Shown: positions 44,958 through 53,926 of the stretch, piece by piece | Numbering within the stretch: position 1 is the stretch's first letter | Layout of the letters: the number at the start of each line of letters is the position of its first letter | Source of the DNA: Icerya purchasi | Lineage: Eukaryota > Arthropoda > Insecta > Hemiptera > Monophlebidae | DNA: 64,000 nt | NCBI GenBank assembly: GCA_039619475.1 | Contig: CM077116.1 | Span: 274,970,758 to 275,034,757, forward strand | Direction: 5' to 3' | Notes under the pieces: model-generated | Seen by the model: only the letters and a program-made list of their open reading frames with translations | The model's database searches: none | Told to the model about the DNA's origin: nothing | Program-made: the position numbers and the translations under genes

Positions 44958-46076
44958 ATGAAACTATTTTTATATTCATTAATTTTATCTTGTTTTAAGC
45001 TCAAAAAAAATAAAAAAAGTCATGAAACATACGTATGCAAAGAAGTTGTAAACAATAAATATTATAATAATTTACATCATAATATAAAATGTTATTGTAA
45101 TAAAAGTGTAAATTATAAGAAATTGCTTTGCATAAATTATCACATGCTTAACAATTTGGATGATCACATTTTCAATTATGATCACGTTTTAAATCGTTTA
45201 TTCCCCCTACTCCCAGCAAATATTGTTAGACCCGTATATATTAAGGAAATAGAAATTATGTTAGCTATATTAGAGTTAGATCTCCGTAAATATTATGAAA
45301 CAGTATTTGCGATATGCCCCACACCCAAACATCAACATTATAAAAATAAATTAAAATCTCGTACATATCGTTATAGAACTCTACCCTATAGTGATATGGT
45401 AAAACAACTATTCAATAAAAATAAAATACTCAATTTAAATTTATCAAGTTATATATCAAATATTCACATATTTAGTACTGTAAAAGATCATAAATATTTT
45501 TGCAATACATCCCCGAAAGATATGCATACAGTCATGCACAATGTAGGGTTATTGTTTTCCAATAACATCCCGAAATATGTAGATCCTTTTGCAATGTATT
45601 GCAAAAACTTTATTGATCATAAACTACTTCTAAGATGTAATGCTAAAACAATTAATTTTACCAATTATTCAAAATTTACACGTATAAATAAAAATAAAAT
45701 AGATTTATTATTCAGCACTTACACATTTAACATTAAAAAGAATTATGTATATAAGATAGATTGTGAGGAAGAGGATCATGTTTATATTATTAATTTATTA
45801 AACAATGTAATAAATAATTTTAATTTTAATAATAATATGTTTTATGACGATGAAAATATATTTACAAATGATTATATTTATGACATAATTGATTACAACT
45901 CGATCGACGACAAAGTTTTTTTCAATATTTTTTCTAAAATGTTGGATTACGAGTCGTCGTATAATTATCGTGTTAATTTATTACTTATTTTTACATTTAA
46001 TATAAAAAATTTTAAAAGTACAATTAATAAATATAATATTAATATTGATGAAAGCAAATATGTTAAAAAAATTTAA
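44958..46076 (+). CDS. Unrecognised 372-aa Polinton ORF (ORFan)
   Basis: I do not recognise this protein. It lies inside the element between the left TIR and PolB, same strand as PolB. It starts with a short hydrophobic stretch (MKLFLYSLILSCFKL) that could be a weak signal peptide, then a Cys/Lys-rich patch (CYCNKSVNYKKLLC). A mixed region with ANIVRPVYIKEIEIM and CPTPKHQHYKNKLKSRTYRY follows, and a long Asn/Tyr/Ile/Asp-rich C terminus. Codon use is extremely AT-rich even for this window. The length (373 codons without a stop in such AT-rich DNA) supports a real gene. A spliced 5' leader is possible. Confidence 0.6.
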   Translation: MKLFLYSLILSCFKLKKNKKSHETYVCKEVVNNKYYNNLHHNIKCYCNKSVNYKKLLCINYHMLNNLDDHIFNYDHVLNRLFPLLPANIVRPVYIKEIEIMLAILELDLRKYYETVFAICPTPKHQHYKNKLKSRTYRYRTLPYSDMVKQLFNKNKILNLNLSSYISNIHIFSTVKDHKYFCNTSPKDMHTVMHNVGLLFSNNIPKYVDPFAMYCKNFIDHKLLLRCNAKTINFTNYSKFTRINKNKIDLLFSTYTFNIKKNYVYKIDCEEEDHVYIINLLNNVINNFNFNNNMFYDDENIFTNDYIYDIIDYNSIDDKVFFNIFSKMLDYESSYNYRVNLLLIFTFNIKNFKSTINKYNINIDESKYVKKI

Positions 46077-46837
46077 AAAAAATAAAAAATTACGCATTTT
46101 AGACAACTTAAATATTTTTATAAATAACAAAAATTCTGTATATACACTATAAATATATTTTTATGTTTTATTCAATGAGTTTTATTATTTCATATATAAT
46201 ATTTTAGCATATATGCATACGTAAAAAATTATAATCTCGCATAAATAAAAAGAAAAAAAGTTATACAATAGTTTAGGGTTCGTGCTTATTTTCAAAAGCC
46301 GTTTTCCAAGAACGGGGGTAAAAAGGGTCTATTTCTATCGTTTATGTACCAAATTGAGCTGATCAATTTCATGTTAAATTAACATCCTTAAATAACATCT
46401 TATTCAATATTTTAAAAAGGTTCTTTTCAAACAATGGAATAAAAAAAGGTCACTGCACCGGATGTCCGTAGCCATGAATGGGTCATAAATAACCGTTTAG
46501 AATGTCACTTTTCAGGCTCTTACATGATCTAAATACGTCGTTAAAATAAAGATATATTGCGAAAGCGGATTTTACAGGTATATTTTGTGGAAAAACTTGA
46601 TTTGACATGTTGCAAAGGAGAAATACGAGGGTGGTAGTTTGAGAAATCAAATTTCTCCGATCACTTGAGTTTGCAAGTTCGTGCGATATAGTTTTGTGTT
46701 TCACACAGCGTTCTAATTATTTTTCAAAGTGTTTTTTTTTTAATTGTATAAATACGTTCCGTGTTACTAACCTTTTTGTGTAGCAAAATAATATTTTTGT
46801 TAACGTTTGTTTTTTTGTTTTGTTAATAGCGATTATA
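46077..46837. other. Intergenic region upstream of PolB
   Basis: AT-rich, no ORF supported. A minus-strand ORF at 46,483-46,704 and another crossing the PolB start are shadows. Confidence 0.4.
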
Positions 46838-48376
46838 ATGGCCGCATCAAACGCGGAGTTAGTTAAAATGTTCCCGACGCGTGTATTATTCCACGTGGAA
46901 AATATGGATACTAAATTTCGTAAAAGACTCGCAACGTTCCGGATTGTTAACGATAATTTTAATATTCGCAATATCGATAAATATTTAGAAAAAGTACAAC
47001 CGATCATTTTAGATTTAATTTCTAATAACGTAGATACCGGGATAAAATGCAGTATGGTATTGCATTCGACGTTCCGCCGCGCGACCGCGATTACCAAAGG
47101 TGATCATATCGCTCAAACGTACTTTTCGTCGGATTGTAAACATTTAGTCGCGGGAGACGATTTCGACGACTTTTTCGATACGTCGTTCCGTAAAATTAAA
47201 GAAAAAATATCGAATTTCGATCACGTGAAAGGCTCCGGTTGGACGATTGACCGGATCGTATACCTCGAGGTAAAATTAAATTTTGCTAATATTTTGTCGC
47301 GCGCGTCTTCGTTTTTACCGCTACCGAAAATTATTAGTGCTCGTAAAGCCGTAATTAACGTACAAAATCATGACAATTTATGTTTTAAATATTCTATGCT
47401 CGCAAAGTTCGTGAATATAAGACCCCACGAAATGCACAATTATAGAAACAAGCCCGAGCTTGACGCGAAGTACGACTGGCAGGGAATTTCGTTCCCAGCC
47501 AGTCTCGATGACGTTAAATTGTTCGAAAAAAATAACGCGAATTCGTCGATTAACGTTTACGGGCTCGACGAAAATAATTTTGTGTACCCTGTTAAAATAT
47601 GCAAAGAAGAACGCTCAGACCACACCGATTTATTACTAATATCTCAAGGTGAGAAGCGTCATTACTGCTACATCAAAGATCTGGAACGTTTGGTTGGTCA
47701 ACAGATTTCAGATCATAAGGGACGCATTCATATATGCAGACGGTGTTTGTGGCACGTGGATAGCGCTGAAAAATTAGCGGAACATCGAAAAATTTGTGGC
47801 GATCATTCAGCGGTGGCAGTAGAAATGCCTAAACCAGGTAAAAATATATTACAGTTTGACAAGTTCCGGCAGCAACAATATGTGGGGTTTTCAATCTATG
47901 CGGATTTCGAGTGTTTTATTCAACACATTACGGATGAAAATCGTGAAAACGAAGATGAGGAAGATGGAGAAAAAGAAGAAGAAGAAGAACCGTGTGTACG
48001 GAGAACTCAAAGTGAGTTGGCGCAATCGAATACCGTTAAAGTTCATAGGCACGTGGCTATGAGCTACTCGTACTTAATCGTTTCGCGTGCTGAAGGTTAC
48101 GAATTGCCTCAGTGTTTACGTGGTCAAAGACTTTATCGCGGCCCTGAGGCTGCGAAAAAATTTGTCGAGAGTCTCGTTGAAGACGCGAAAACGGTGTACG
48201 ACATTTACAAACAGAAAAAACCAATCGTTATGACCGCGAGTGATATTGTAGCGTTCGATAACGCTACAATTTGCAATATTTGCTCGAAAGCAATTATAAA
48301 CACCGATAAAGTTCGTGATCACGACCATTTGACGGGTAAATTCCGCGGCGCAGCGCACTCAAAATGTAATTTGTAA
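46838..48376 (+). CDS. polB: Polinton protein-primed DNA polymerase B, N-terminal part with exonuclease motif I
   Basis: Replicates the element DNA by protein priming. I take the ATG at 46,838 (MAASNAELVKMF); the frame is open a few codons further upstream but without ATG. The first ~290 residues are the long N-terminal domain of insect Maverick PolB (KGSGWTIDRIVYLEVKLN, then a core with INVQNHDNLCFKYSMLAKFV). A zinc finger follows (CRRCLWHVDSAEKLAEHRKIC), then the 3'-5' exonuclease motif I (FSIYADFECF) and a second zinc element (CNICSKAI...VRDHDHLTGKFRG...HSKC). It ends at TAA 48,374-48,376; the same frame continues at the next base, so a single stop interrupts the gene. Confidence 0.9.
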   Translation: MAASNAELVKMFPTRVLFHVENMDTKFRKRLATFRIVNDNFNIRNIDKYLEKVQPIILDLISNNVDTGIKCSMVLHSTFRRATAITKGDHIAQTYFSSDCKHLVAGDDFDDFFDTSFRKIKEKISNFDHVKGSGWTIDRIVYLEVKLNFANILSRASSFLPLPKIISARKAVINVQNHDNLCFKYSMLAKFVNIRPHEMHNYRNKPELDAKYDWQGISFPASLDDVKLFEKNNANSSINVYGLDENNFVYPVKICKEERSDHTDLLLISQGEKRHYCYIKDLERLVGQQISDHKGRIHICRRCLWHVDSAEKLAEHRKICGDHSAVAVEMPKPGKNILQFDKFRQQQYVGFSIYADFECFIQHITDENRENEDEEDGEKEEEEEPCVRRTQSELAQSNTVKVHRHVAMSYSYLIVSRAEGYELPQCLRGQRLYRGPEAAKKFVESLVEDAKTVYDIYKQKKPIVMTASDIVAFDNATICNICSKAIINTDKVRDHDHLTGKFRGAAHSKCNL

Positions 48377-49243
48377 ATGCGGCTTCCGTATTTCCTCCCC
48401 GTAATTATTCACAATCTTACCGGTTACGACAGTCATCTCATCGTCCGCGAGTTGGCTTACGATACATTAGACATTAACGTACTTGCAAACAGCGAAGAAA
48501 AGTTTAAAGGATTTTCAAAACAAATCGTACCGGGAAAATTCCAGCTTCGATTCATTGACTCGTTCAATTTCATGGCGTCGAGTTTGGAAAAATTGGCGAG
48601 TTACCTGCCCGACAATGGATTTCATCATACCGTTTCGAACATCAAAGACCCTGGATTACTCTCCCTTTTCCGACGAAAAGGATATTTCCCGTACGAATAC
48701 TGTAGCGATCCTTCGAAACTTGAAGAAGAAACGTTGCCTTCGCGGTCTGCTTTCTACAGTTCGTTATCGAAATCAACAATCACGGAGGATGCGTATCAAC
48801 ATGCACAGAATGTATGGAATATTCTTAGAGTTCGGAATTTGGGCGAGTACTCCGACGAATATTTACGAACTGATGTATTATTATTAGCGGACATATTCGA
48901 AAATTTTAGAACGGTATGTTTTAATATTTATAAATTAGACCCGGCATGGTCATATACTGTGCCAGGGTTTAGTTTTAATGCGATGTTTAAAATGACCGGT
49001 ATTCGTCTAGAATTATTAACGGATTATGATATGTATATGTTTTTCGAATCGGGAATACGCGGTGGTTTAACGCAATGTGTACAAAGATATTGCGAGGCCC
49101 GTAACCCATACATTACGAATAATAATGTACCGTCCCAGCCTTCGTCATTTTCTTCATCGCTCAATCAAATGTGTAATCCATACAGAAATTTTACATCAAA
49201 ATTTCATATTATCGGGAATAATAATAATAATTTACATATTTAG
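48377..49243 (+). CDS. polB: Polinton PolB, continuation after the stop; palm domain missing
   Basis: In frame with the preceding ORF directly after its TAA. It carries exonuclease motif II (HNLTGYDSHLIV) and motif III (YLRTDVLLLADIFENF), then the approach to the polymerase domain (GFSFNAMFKMTGIRLELL, GIRGGLTQCVQRYCEA). At about codon 255 the similarity ends. The metal-binding palm motifs expected next (DxxSLY-type, KxxxNSxYG-type, DTDS-type) are not found anywhere downstream to 49,664 on either strand. This copy therefore keeps exonuclease but cannot polymerise. The ATG at 48,377 is probably coincidental. Confidence 0.85.
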   Translation: MRLPYFLPVIIHNLTGYDSHLIVRELAYDTLDINVLANSEEKFKGFSKQIVPGKFQLRFIDSFNFMASSLEKLASYLPDNGFHHTVSNIKDPGLLSLFRRKGYFPYEYCSDPSKLEEETLPSRSAFYSSLSKSTITEDAYQHAQNVWNILRVRNLGEYSDEYLRTDVLLLADIFENFRTVCFNIYKLDPAWSYTVPGFSFNAMFKMTGIRLELLTDYDMYMFFESGIRGGLTQCVQRYCEARNPYITNNNVPSQPSSFSSSLNQMCNPYRNFTSKFHIIGNNNNNLHI

Positions 49244-49664
49244 TTTTATTCGTACTGTTTGTATATATTTTTTATGATTCATTGCATGCACATAATTTCA
49301 TATCATCGCTCGCTTTTTGTATCCTCGTTCGTCGCTCATTTCATGTATATATTTTACGTTTTTATGAGGCATGTAATAAATGTTTTCTCTCATTTCATTA
49401 TTTACACGTTCATTATATTTTTTACCATTATTATTTACGCGCTTGTGTGTGTGTGTGTATGTGTTTGTTTAGAATTAATGCGAAGGTTATGAGGAAGATG
49501 TGTGGAAAAAAAGTAAAAAACGCTATATATGAAAATAAATCAAGTATATTTCATAATTTTATATATAAATTTACAAAACATCATATGTTAAAAAAGAAAA
49601 TACAATTCAAAAAATCTTATTAACTAAAATATTAACGAAATTTTTAAAAAGAAAAAAATAAAAT
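49244..49664. other. Short non-coding gap between PolB and the next minus-strand gene
   Basis: Contains (GT)n at about 49,445-49,465 and overlapping Tyr/His/Phe-rich ORFs without features. The expected PolB palm-coding sequence is absent. Confidence 0.5.
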
Positions 49665-50585
49665 TTAATCGTCCGGAAACAGTTTAAAAACAACTTCGCA
49701 TTTTCCGCAATCGCAAACGACGTTTTCATCGAAAAATGTGCTATCTTTAGTTTCATGAATCATTTCTCGTATAAAATCAGTAAAAGATTCATGTTTGCAT
49801 TGTTTACAATCTTTAATTAATGATGCATGCACTCTAGTAAGAGGATATGAATCTGGTATATCAAAACTGTTATGTTTAGAACATGGTAAATATTTTTTAA
49901 TATTTTCATTATTCTTCATCATTTCAGGTAGTTTATCATATAATTCGAAAATTTTATCCGGGCATTCTGCGATTAATATCTCCGCGGTAGTTTTCTCCAG
50001 CATTTCATGTATGGGGTATTTTAATGCAGATAAAACTGGTCTAACATTCATATCAAACCATTTCACCATTACATGCGCATTTTGTAACGAACATGCATTA
50101 GTTTTTCCGTCAGTGTGCGCGTCACATTTTACAACATTTGAAATAGCGTGGTACTTATTGTTTAAATTTCGTAAATTTGGCATAGCATAACGTGTTTCTA
50201 AATTAATTATTTCGTAATTTGAAATCGATGATTCCATAAATTTTTCCCATATAGTTTCAACTTTTGCGTCTCCTTTAACGTAAATTTTTAACGGCTGGAA
50301 TCTAATTAAAACATTTTCCAAATCGATCGATATATTTCTATAATCAGAATCTCCGGCATTCCACGGAATAGAATGATAATTTCGCGTAAGCCACCAATTT
50401 GTACGTCTTTTACTATTTGATAATATATCCCAATCGAACGGTGGTTTATAAATTTGATGAAATTGTATTTCACCATCCAGACTTAAAATCGCTAGTTCCT
50501 TAATTATGTAGGCATTATCATTATTTTTAAAACATTGAAAATCGATTATAACATCGTACATATTATTATTCATCGTTATTAACAT
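49665..50585 (-). CDS. Polinton accessory protein: exonuclease-like N terminus, Cys/His-rich C terminus
   Basis: Not a standard Polinton core gene, but I recognise the type from insect genomes. It starts MLITMNNNMYDVII (ATG 50,585; an alternative ATG at 50,573). VIIDFQCFKNNDNAYIIKEL looks like the first strand of a DEDD/RNase H-type nuclease, although the DxE acid pair is only D-x-Q here. Later come TNWWLTRNYHSIPWNAGD and CSLQNAHVMVKWFD. The C terminus has Cys/His clusters (LPCSKHNSF, DCKQCKH, CDCGKCEVVF) suggesting zinc binding. It converges with PolB and is first in the minus-strand set. Function is inferred only weakly; a nuclease or regulatory RNA/DNA-binding role is possible. Confidence 0.6.
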   Translation of the reverse strand: MLITMNNNMYDVIIDFQCFKNNDNAYIIKELAILSLDGEIQFHQIYKPPFDWDILSNSKRRTNWWLTRNYHSIPWNAGDSDYRNISIDLENVLIRFQPLKIYVKGDAKVETIWEKFMESSISNYEIINLETRYAMPNLRNLNNKYHAISNVVKCDAHTDGKTNACSLQNAHVMVKWFDMNVRPVLSALKYPIHEMLEKTTAEILIAECPDKIFELYDKLPEMMKNNENIKKYLPCSKHNSFDIPDSYPLTRVHASLIKDCKQCKHESFTDFIREMIHETKDSTFFDENVVCDCGKCEVVFKLFPDD

Positions 50586-50730
50586 CCAATTACAACAGCG
50601 AAACAAACTTTTTATAAAAACTTTATTACTTTAAAAAATACAAACGGAAAAAACTTAACGCGAGCAAGAACAGTACTTTCACAAACATAAAACAACAAAT
50701 ACTAAATTGTAAAACGAGGTTCTTTTGTAT

Positions 50731-51966
50731 TCACAACTCTAATACATTATAACTGGTTGATTTATCGTGTATAATAAGAGCGTAACATGACATGTTTGAA
50801 GGTACATTATTGAGAGTCTTAAAATCAAGTCTAATCTGCAGCGTACTACCGTCATTTAAGAGCTCGTTTTGAAAGTTACACGGTATGATGAAAAGGGGGT
50901 ATTTACTAAGAAAATCTTCTACACTCACAGCAGGGTGCGACGGTTCTTTTCCATAATACATTGTTTGAAAATTGGCATATAACAAGTAGAGGTTCCCGAA
51001 CCTTTTTCGAGCAAAATCTAAATTCATTACTTCGTAAGGATATCTCGTTGAATTTATGTAGGCGCAAATTTCAGTTATATTCAAATGATCGAATGTTGAA
51101 CTATCTTTGGTTAAATTATTTTGTTTATTCGTTTGAAATCCAATAATAATGAAACGAGGACGTTCTACAGTTGATGATGATTTAATTATCCAACTGTGTT
51201 CCGAAACAGTGGGCAGAGCCGGTTGATGAGAAAGTGTCCATGCTCTAAATTGAATAGGCACGTACTTTATCTTCTTTATTCTGTTAAGTAAGGATATTTT
51301 TGCGCGATCGCTCAATTTAACAAACGGTAGTTGCCATGCAATTGTTTGAAATGTTACATTAATTGACTTATCGTTTGTTGCGGTAAAGGCATTTTTGTCA
51401 CTGTTGGCACGGATGAGAACAATTTCTTGACTTGCGTGTACGATAGCACGCCTATAGTCCTCTGCAAAACCAAATATGTACCATAAAGGAATAATAAATT
51501 GAAATTCCAACAACATTTTAGCTCCGGTGTCTGCTGATGTTGAGGGGGTTGATGGATCTGTAATTTCTCGTGTAAATACTTTTAATTCTTCCGTATTTAG
51601 AGCGCATGTACTATAATTGTAATCTGATTTGATATCTTCCGAATATAATAATCTACGCATGAGAGTCGTAATTCCAGGGTGTCGTACACATTCTATAGTA
51701 TTTCCATTAATTTCATACCGTAATTCAGAGAACAAAAATAGCGGACCATTCATTGAAAAATTTACAGATGGGGAAACTGTACCTTGTAGAAGTAGATAAC
51801 TTTCTGACGGTAAAGTAATAACATCCTTTTGCTGAACAGGTATTCGTATTTCATCGCTAAGATCAAATTTTGAACTGGCATAAGGTTTGTGAGTATGTAT
51901 TTCATAACTGGCAACCGTATCGTCCGTAAGTGTATTGGGTGAATCAATTTGTAATATATGTTCCAT
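50731..51966 (-). CDS. Candidate Polinton major capsid protein (double jelly-roll)
   Basis: About 411 aa from ATG 51,966. An upstream in-frame GTG is not a credible eukaryotic start. The N terminus has DEIRIPVQQKDVITLPSESY, then LFLFSELRYEINGNTIECV and RHPGITTLMRRLL. This pattern (a beta-strand-rich opening with an LPSES strand and RYExNGxEI) is shared by hexon-like capsid proteins of insect Mavericks. The middle includes FIIPLWYIFGFAEDYRRAIV, a trimer-contact-like segment, and the end is again strand-rich. Predicted all-beta, no transmembrane segment. The ORF is intact. It lies beside the minor capsid gene with a TATA-like box upstream. Confidence in the exact fold is moderate without a structure model. 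Confidence 0.7.
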   Translation of the reverse strand: MEHILQIDSPNTLTDDTVASYEIHTHKPYASSKFDLSDEIRIPVQQKDVITLPSESYLLLQGTVSPSVNFSMNGPLFLFSELRYEINGNTIECVRHPGITTLMRRLLYSEDIKSDYNYSTCALNTEELKVFTREITDPSTPSTSADTGAKMLLEFQFIIPLWYIFGFAEDYRRAIVHASQEIVLIRANSDKNAFTATNDKSINVTFQTIAWQLPFVKLSDRAKISLLNRIKKIKYVPIQFRAWTLSHQPALPTVSEHSWIIKSSSTVERPRFIIIGFQTNKQNNLTKDSSTFDHLNITEICAYINSTRYPYEVMNLDFARKRFGNLYLLYANFQTMYYGKEPSHPAVSVEDFLSKYPLFIIPCNFQNELLNDGSTLQIRLDFKTLNNVPSNMSCYALIIHDKSTSYNVLEL

Positions 51967-52195
51967 TATACTGCACTGCACTAATATATACGATTTATCT
52001 TATTCAACTAACACGCTGTAACCCAACGACTTAAGCACACGAATACTTTTACTACTCAACGTGATTCTTCTTTTTCTTTCTCTATTTATATAATTTTCTT
52101 CGCTTCGAACAGGCGTTTGAGAGCGTATATATATATACTTTTATTAGTGTATATGATAGGCATTTTAAACGTTATTAAAAGCCTTATTAAGATGA
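51967..52195 (-). promoter_or_regulatory. Probable promoter of the major capsid gene
   Basis: On the minus strand ATTATATAAATAGAG (about 52,081-52,096) is a good TATA box about 120 bases before the ATG at 51,966. A second TATA-rich block is at 52,119-52,131. Nothing else is coded here. Confidence 0.45.
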
Positions 52196-52867
52196 TTACG
52201 AACTGGTTAGATGCAAATTTATAATCAAATCTTCACTAGCAAAATCAACGATATTCCCGTTTTGGACCTTTATATATACATTTAACTCTGAAATATAATC
52301 CGTGCTCACGGGTAAATAAATAATCGTTTTCGGGGTTTCAGAAATCTTATATCCGGGAGCTATATTTAAAGGAAAACTGTAAATGAGATGAGACGATGTT
52401 CCATTCGTATATCCTCCTGATGCTATGCTACAATATACATTCAATATATTAATCAGTGTAATTTGTACCGTGTTAGGACTCGTATGTTTCATTAGAGGAT
52501 GTAAAACATCTGAAACACCATCAAAACCCAATAATGGGCCAATACTCCGCGGACCGGTAAATTGTATGTAATATTTGCTTTGTATAACACACTTTAACGT
52601 TCTTTCGTCACCTTTTATAATAATACCGTCATCTAAATGTTCTCGTAAGTATTCTTCGATATCGCTCACTTCATAACATCCGCTAGGTAATATAATAGAT
52701 TTCGGAGGTTCATTCACGTTTTCCACATAAGCAGAATCATAGTAATATAGCGTATAACATTCAGACGTGATATTATGTATAGAATGATATGTTGTTAACG
52801 ATACTAATCCAATACTCCACTGACGATTATTTGCTAATAATAATGGTGGATATACATATATTACTAA
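52196..52867 (-). CDS. Polinton minor capsid (penton-like, single jelly-roll) protein, frameshifted near its start
   Basis: The frame stays open from 52,867 to the stop at 52,196 but has no ATG. The similarity visible to insect Maverick minor capsid proteins already begins at about 52,860, so it cannot start at the GTG at 52,726. An ATG-led peptide in another frame starts at 52,910 (MSYLFQLSGKKG) and fits as the N terminus, so one indel in a TA-rich stretch near 52,857-52,862 probably breaks the gene. Motifs: QWSIGLVSLTTYHSI, LPSGCYEVSDIEEYLREHL, YYIQFTGPRSIGPLLGF, and YLPVSTDYISELNVYI near the end. Expected role: vertex (penton) of the virion. Confidence 0.75.
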   Translation of the reverse strand, partial: LVIYVYPPLLLANNRQWSIGLVSLTTYHSIHNITSECYTLYYYDSAYVENVNEPPKSIILPSGCYEVSDIEEYLREHLDDGIIIKGDERTLKCVIQSKYYIQFTGPRSIGPLLGFDGVSDVLHPLMKHTSPNTVQITLINILNVYCSIASGGYTNGTSSHLIYSFPLNIAPGYKISETPKTIIYLPVSTDYISELNVYIKVQNGNIVDFASEDLIINLHLTSS

Positions 52868-53019
52868 TCAAATTACCTTTTTTACCACTTAACTGAAATA
52901 AGTACGACATGGCGATATAATAATAAAAATAATCGTAAACTATATTTTTTTTAAATAAACTTGTATTCGTATACAATAATCGAAAAAATTTTATAAATGT
53001 ACATGCTTATATATAAATT

Positions 53020-53466
53020 TTAACGTTTTCGAACATCAAATGGGGCGGGTAATGTATTTGTTAGAAATCTTAAACATAGTTCTCCGCAATTAACCGTATT
53101 ATAACTTTGATATGCACATCTATTGTATAAAATCTCAATCTTTGGATCGTAATTGCGTAAATAATTAACTATCTCTATGGAGGGTGGTAGATTACCATAA
53201 CTATCGAAATATTCTGCACGTTTTGCATTCTTTCTGTATGCAATCCAGTGAGTTCCAGGACCTTTTTGCAAATCCATATTAACAATCGCGCACTCATTTT
53301 TCTTAGGTTTGGTAGGCAGCCCATCTCGATCAAAAACTCCTCTAAAATTTGGAATTTTTAACTTTTTCGCGTAAAATATAATATCTAAATTTGTTAAAGC
53401 TCTATTGTCAGGTATAGAGTTAACCTCGAAAAAACTGATTACGTCTCGGTCCGCCACTATATGGAG
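53020..53466 (-). CDS. Polinton adenovirus-type cysteine protease
   Basis: Maturation protease expected to cut capsid precursors. The catalytic set is visible: His in GPGTHWIAYR, the acid in EYFDSYGNLPP, the oxyanion-side residue in CAYQSYN and the nucleophile Cys in VNCGELCLRF. The N-terminal LDIIFYAKKLKIPNFRGVF is typical. The frame is open from 53,466 but has no ATG (a GTG at 53,457 is not credible). It overlaps by 38-47 bases, in another frame, the end of the ORF upstream. An A6 tract at 53,429-53,434 at the overlap is a likely indel site. I infer that the protease is the C-terminal part of a longer precursor whose frame is broken in this copy. Confidence 0.9.
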   Translation of the reverse strand, partial: LHIVADRDVISFFEVNSIPDNRALTNLDIIFYAKKLKIPNFRGVFDRDGLPTKPKKNECAIVNMDLQKGPGTHWIAYRKNAKRAEYFDSYGNLPPSIEIVNYLRNYDPKIEILYNRCAYQSYNTVNCGELCLRFLTNTLPAPFDVRKR

Positions 53467-53926
53467 CTAAATATAAACCAAGACCACTTCGATATGGTCG
53501 TAAATAAAGTCCTTTGCCAATCTTTTTATCAATTTTTAGACCTTTGCCTGATTTAAAACTTTTTCGAGCATCATTTACATCCTTCACAGCTTTTGCCATT
53601 GATGATACTGACGATGAAATTCCACCCAATGTAGCAATACCAGCTAATAAGGGGATAAGGGGTAGAGCTCCTCCAGTTTTGGTAATCGGAATAATTCGAA
53701 CATTTTCGTTATCAGCTACTATAGGATTTAATTTTTTAACGGCTGTAATCGCTTGTTTCATACGTCCTTTAAGAGTTTTTTCTTTACGAACAGCCTTCCG
53801 CGCTACATTTAACACGTCTCTGAAATATAAGTTTTTTCTTTTCGATGATTTTGATTTAGTTTTCCGTTTCGCCGCTTGTTTTTTCCCGGAACGACATCCA
53901 CCTCCTAATTTACGTTTTACTTTCAT
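53420..53926 (-). CDS. Polinton basic/hydrophobic virion protein with GLYLxPY repeats
   Basis: 168 aa counted from ATG 53,926, though the frame is open upstream to about 54,100 (see the PLA2 entry). The N terminus is strongly basic (KKQAAKRKTKSKSSKRK), like a DNA-condensing core protein. A hydrophobic Gly/Leu/Ile segment (GGALPLIPLLAGIATLGGI) could be membrane-active. An amphipathic helix is followed by GLYLRPY and GLYLAPY repeats and SGGPRRNQFF. Double-glycine sites could be cut by the neighbouring protease (inference). Functionally it recalls adenovirus core/pVI-like proteins, without clear homology. Confidence 0.7.
   Translation of the reverse strand: MKVKRKLGGGCRSGKKQAAKRKTKSKSSKRKNLYFRDVLNVARKAVRKEKTLKGRMKQAITAVKKLNPIVADNENVRIIPITKTGGALPLIPLLAGIATLGGISSSVSSMAKAVKDVNDARKSFKSGKGLKIDKKIGKGLYLRPYRSGLGLYLAPYSGGPRRNQFFRG

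Noticed and set aside
47856..48062. Second ORFs overlapping PolB, including 48,116-48,358 on the minus strand
   Set aside because: Frame shadows of a clearly identified gene.
48374..48379. Programmed stop-codon readthrough in PolB
   Set aside because: The TAA context (TTG TAA ATG) has none of the known readthrough signals, and the gene is broken further on anyway.
50731..51981. Major capsid start at GTG 51,981 and PolB start at TTG 46,820
   Set aside because: ATG codons five and six codons further in (51,966 and 46,838) are the credible starts.
52196..52726. Minor capsid protein starting at GTG 52,726
   Set aside because: GTG is not a normal start in animals, and capsid-like sequence continues upstream to about 52,860.
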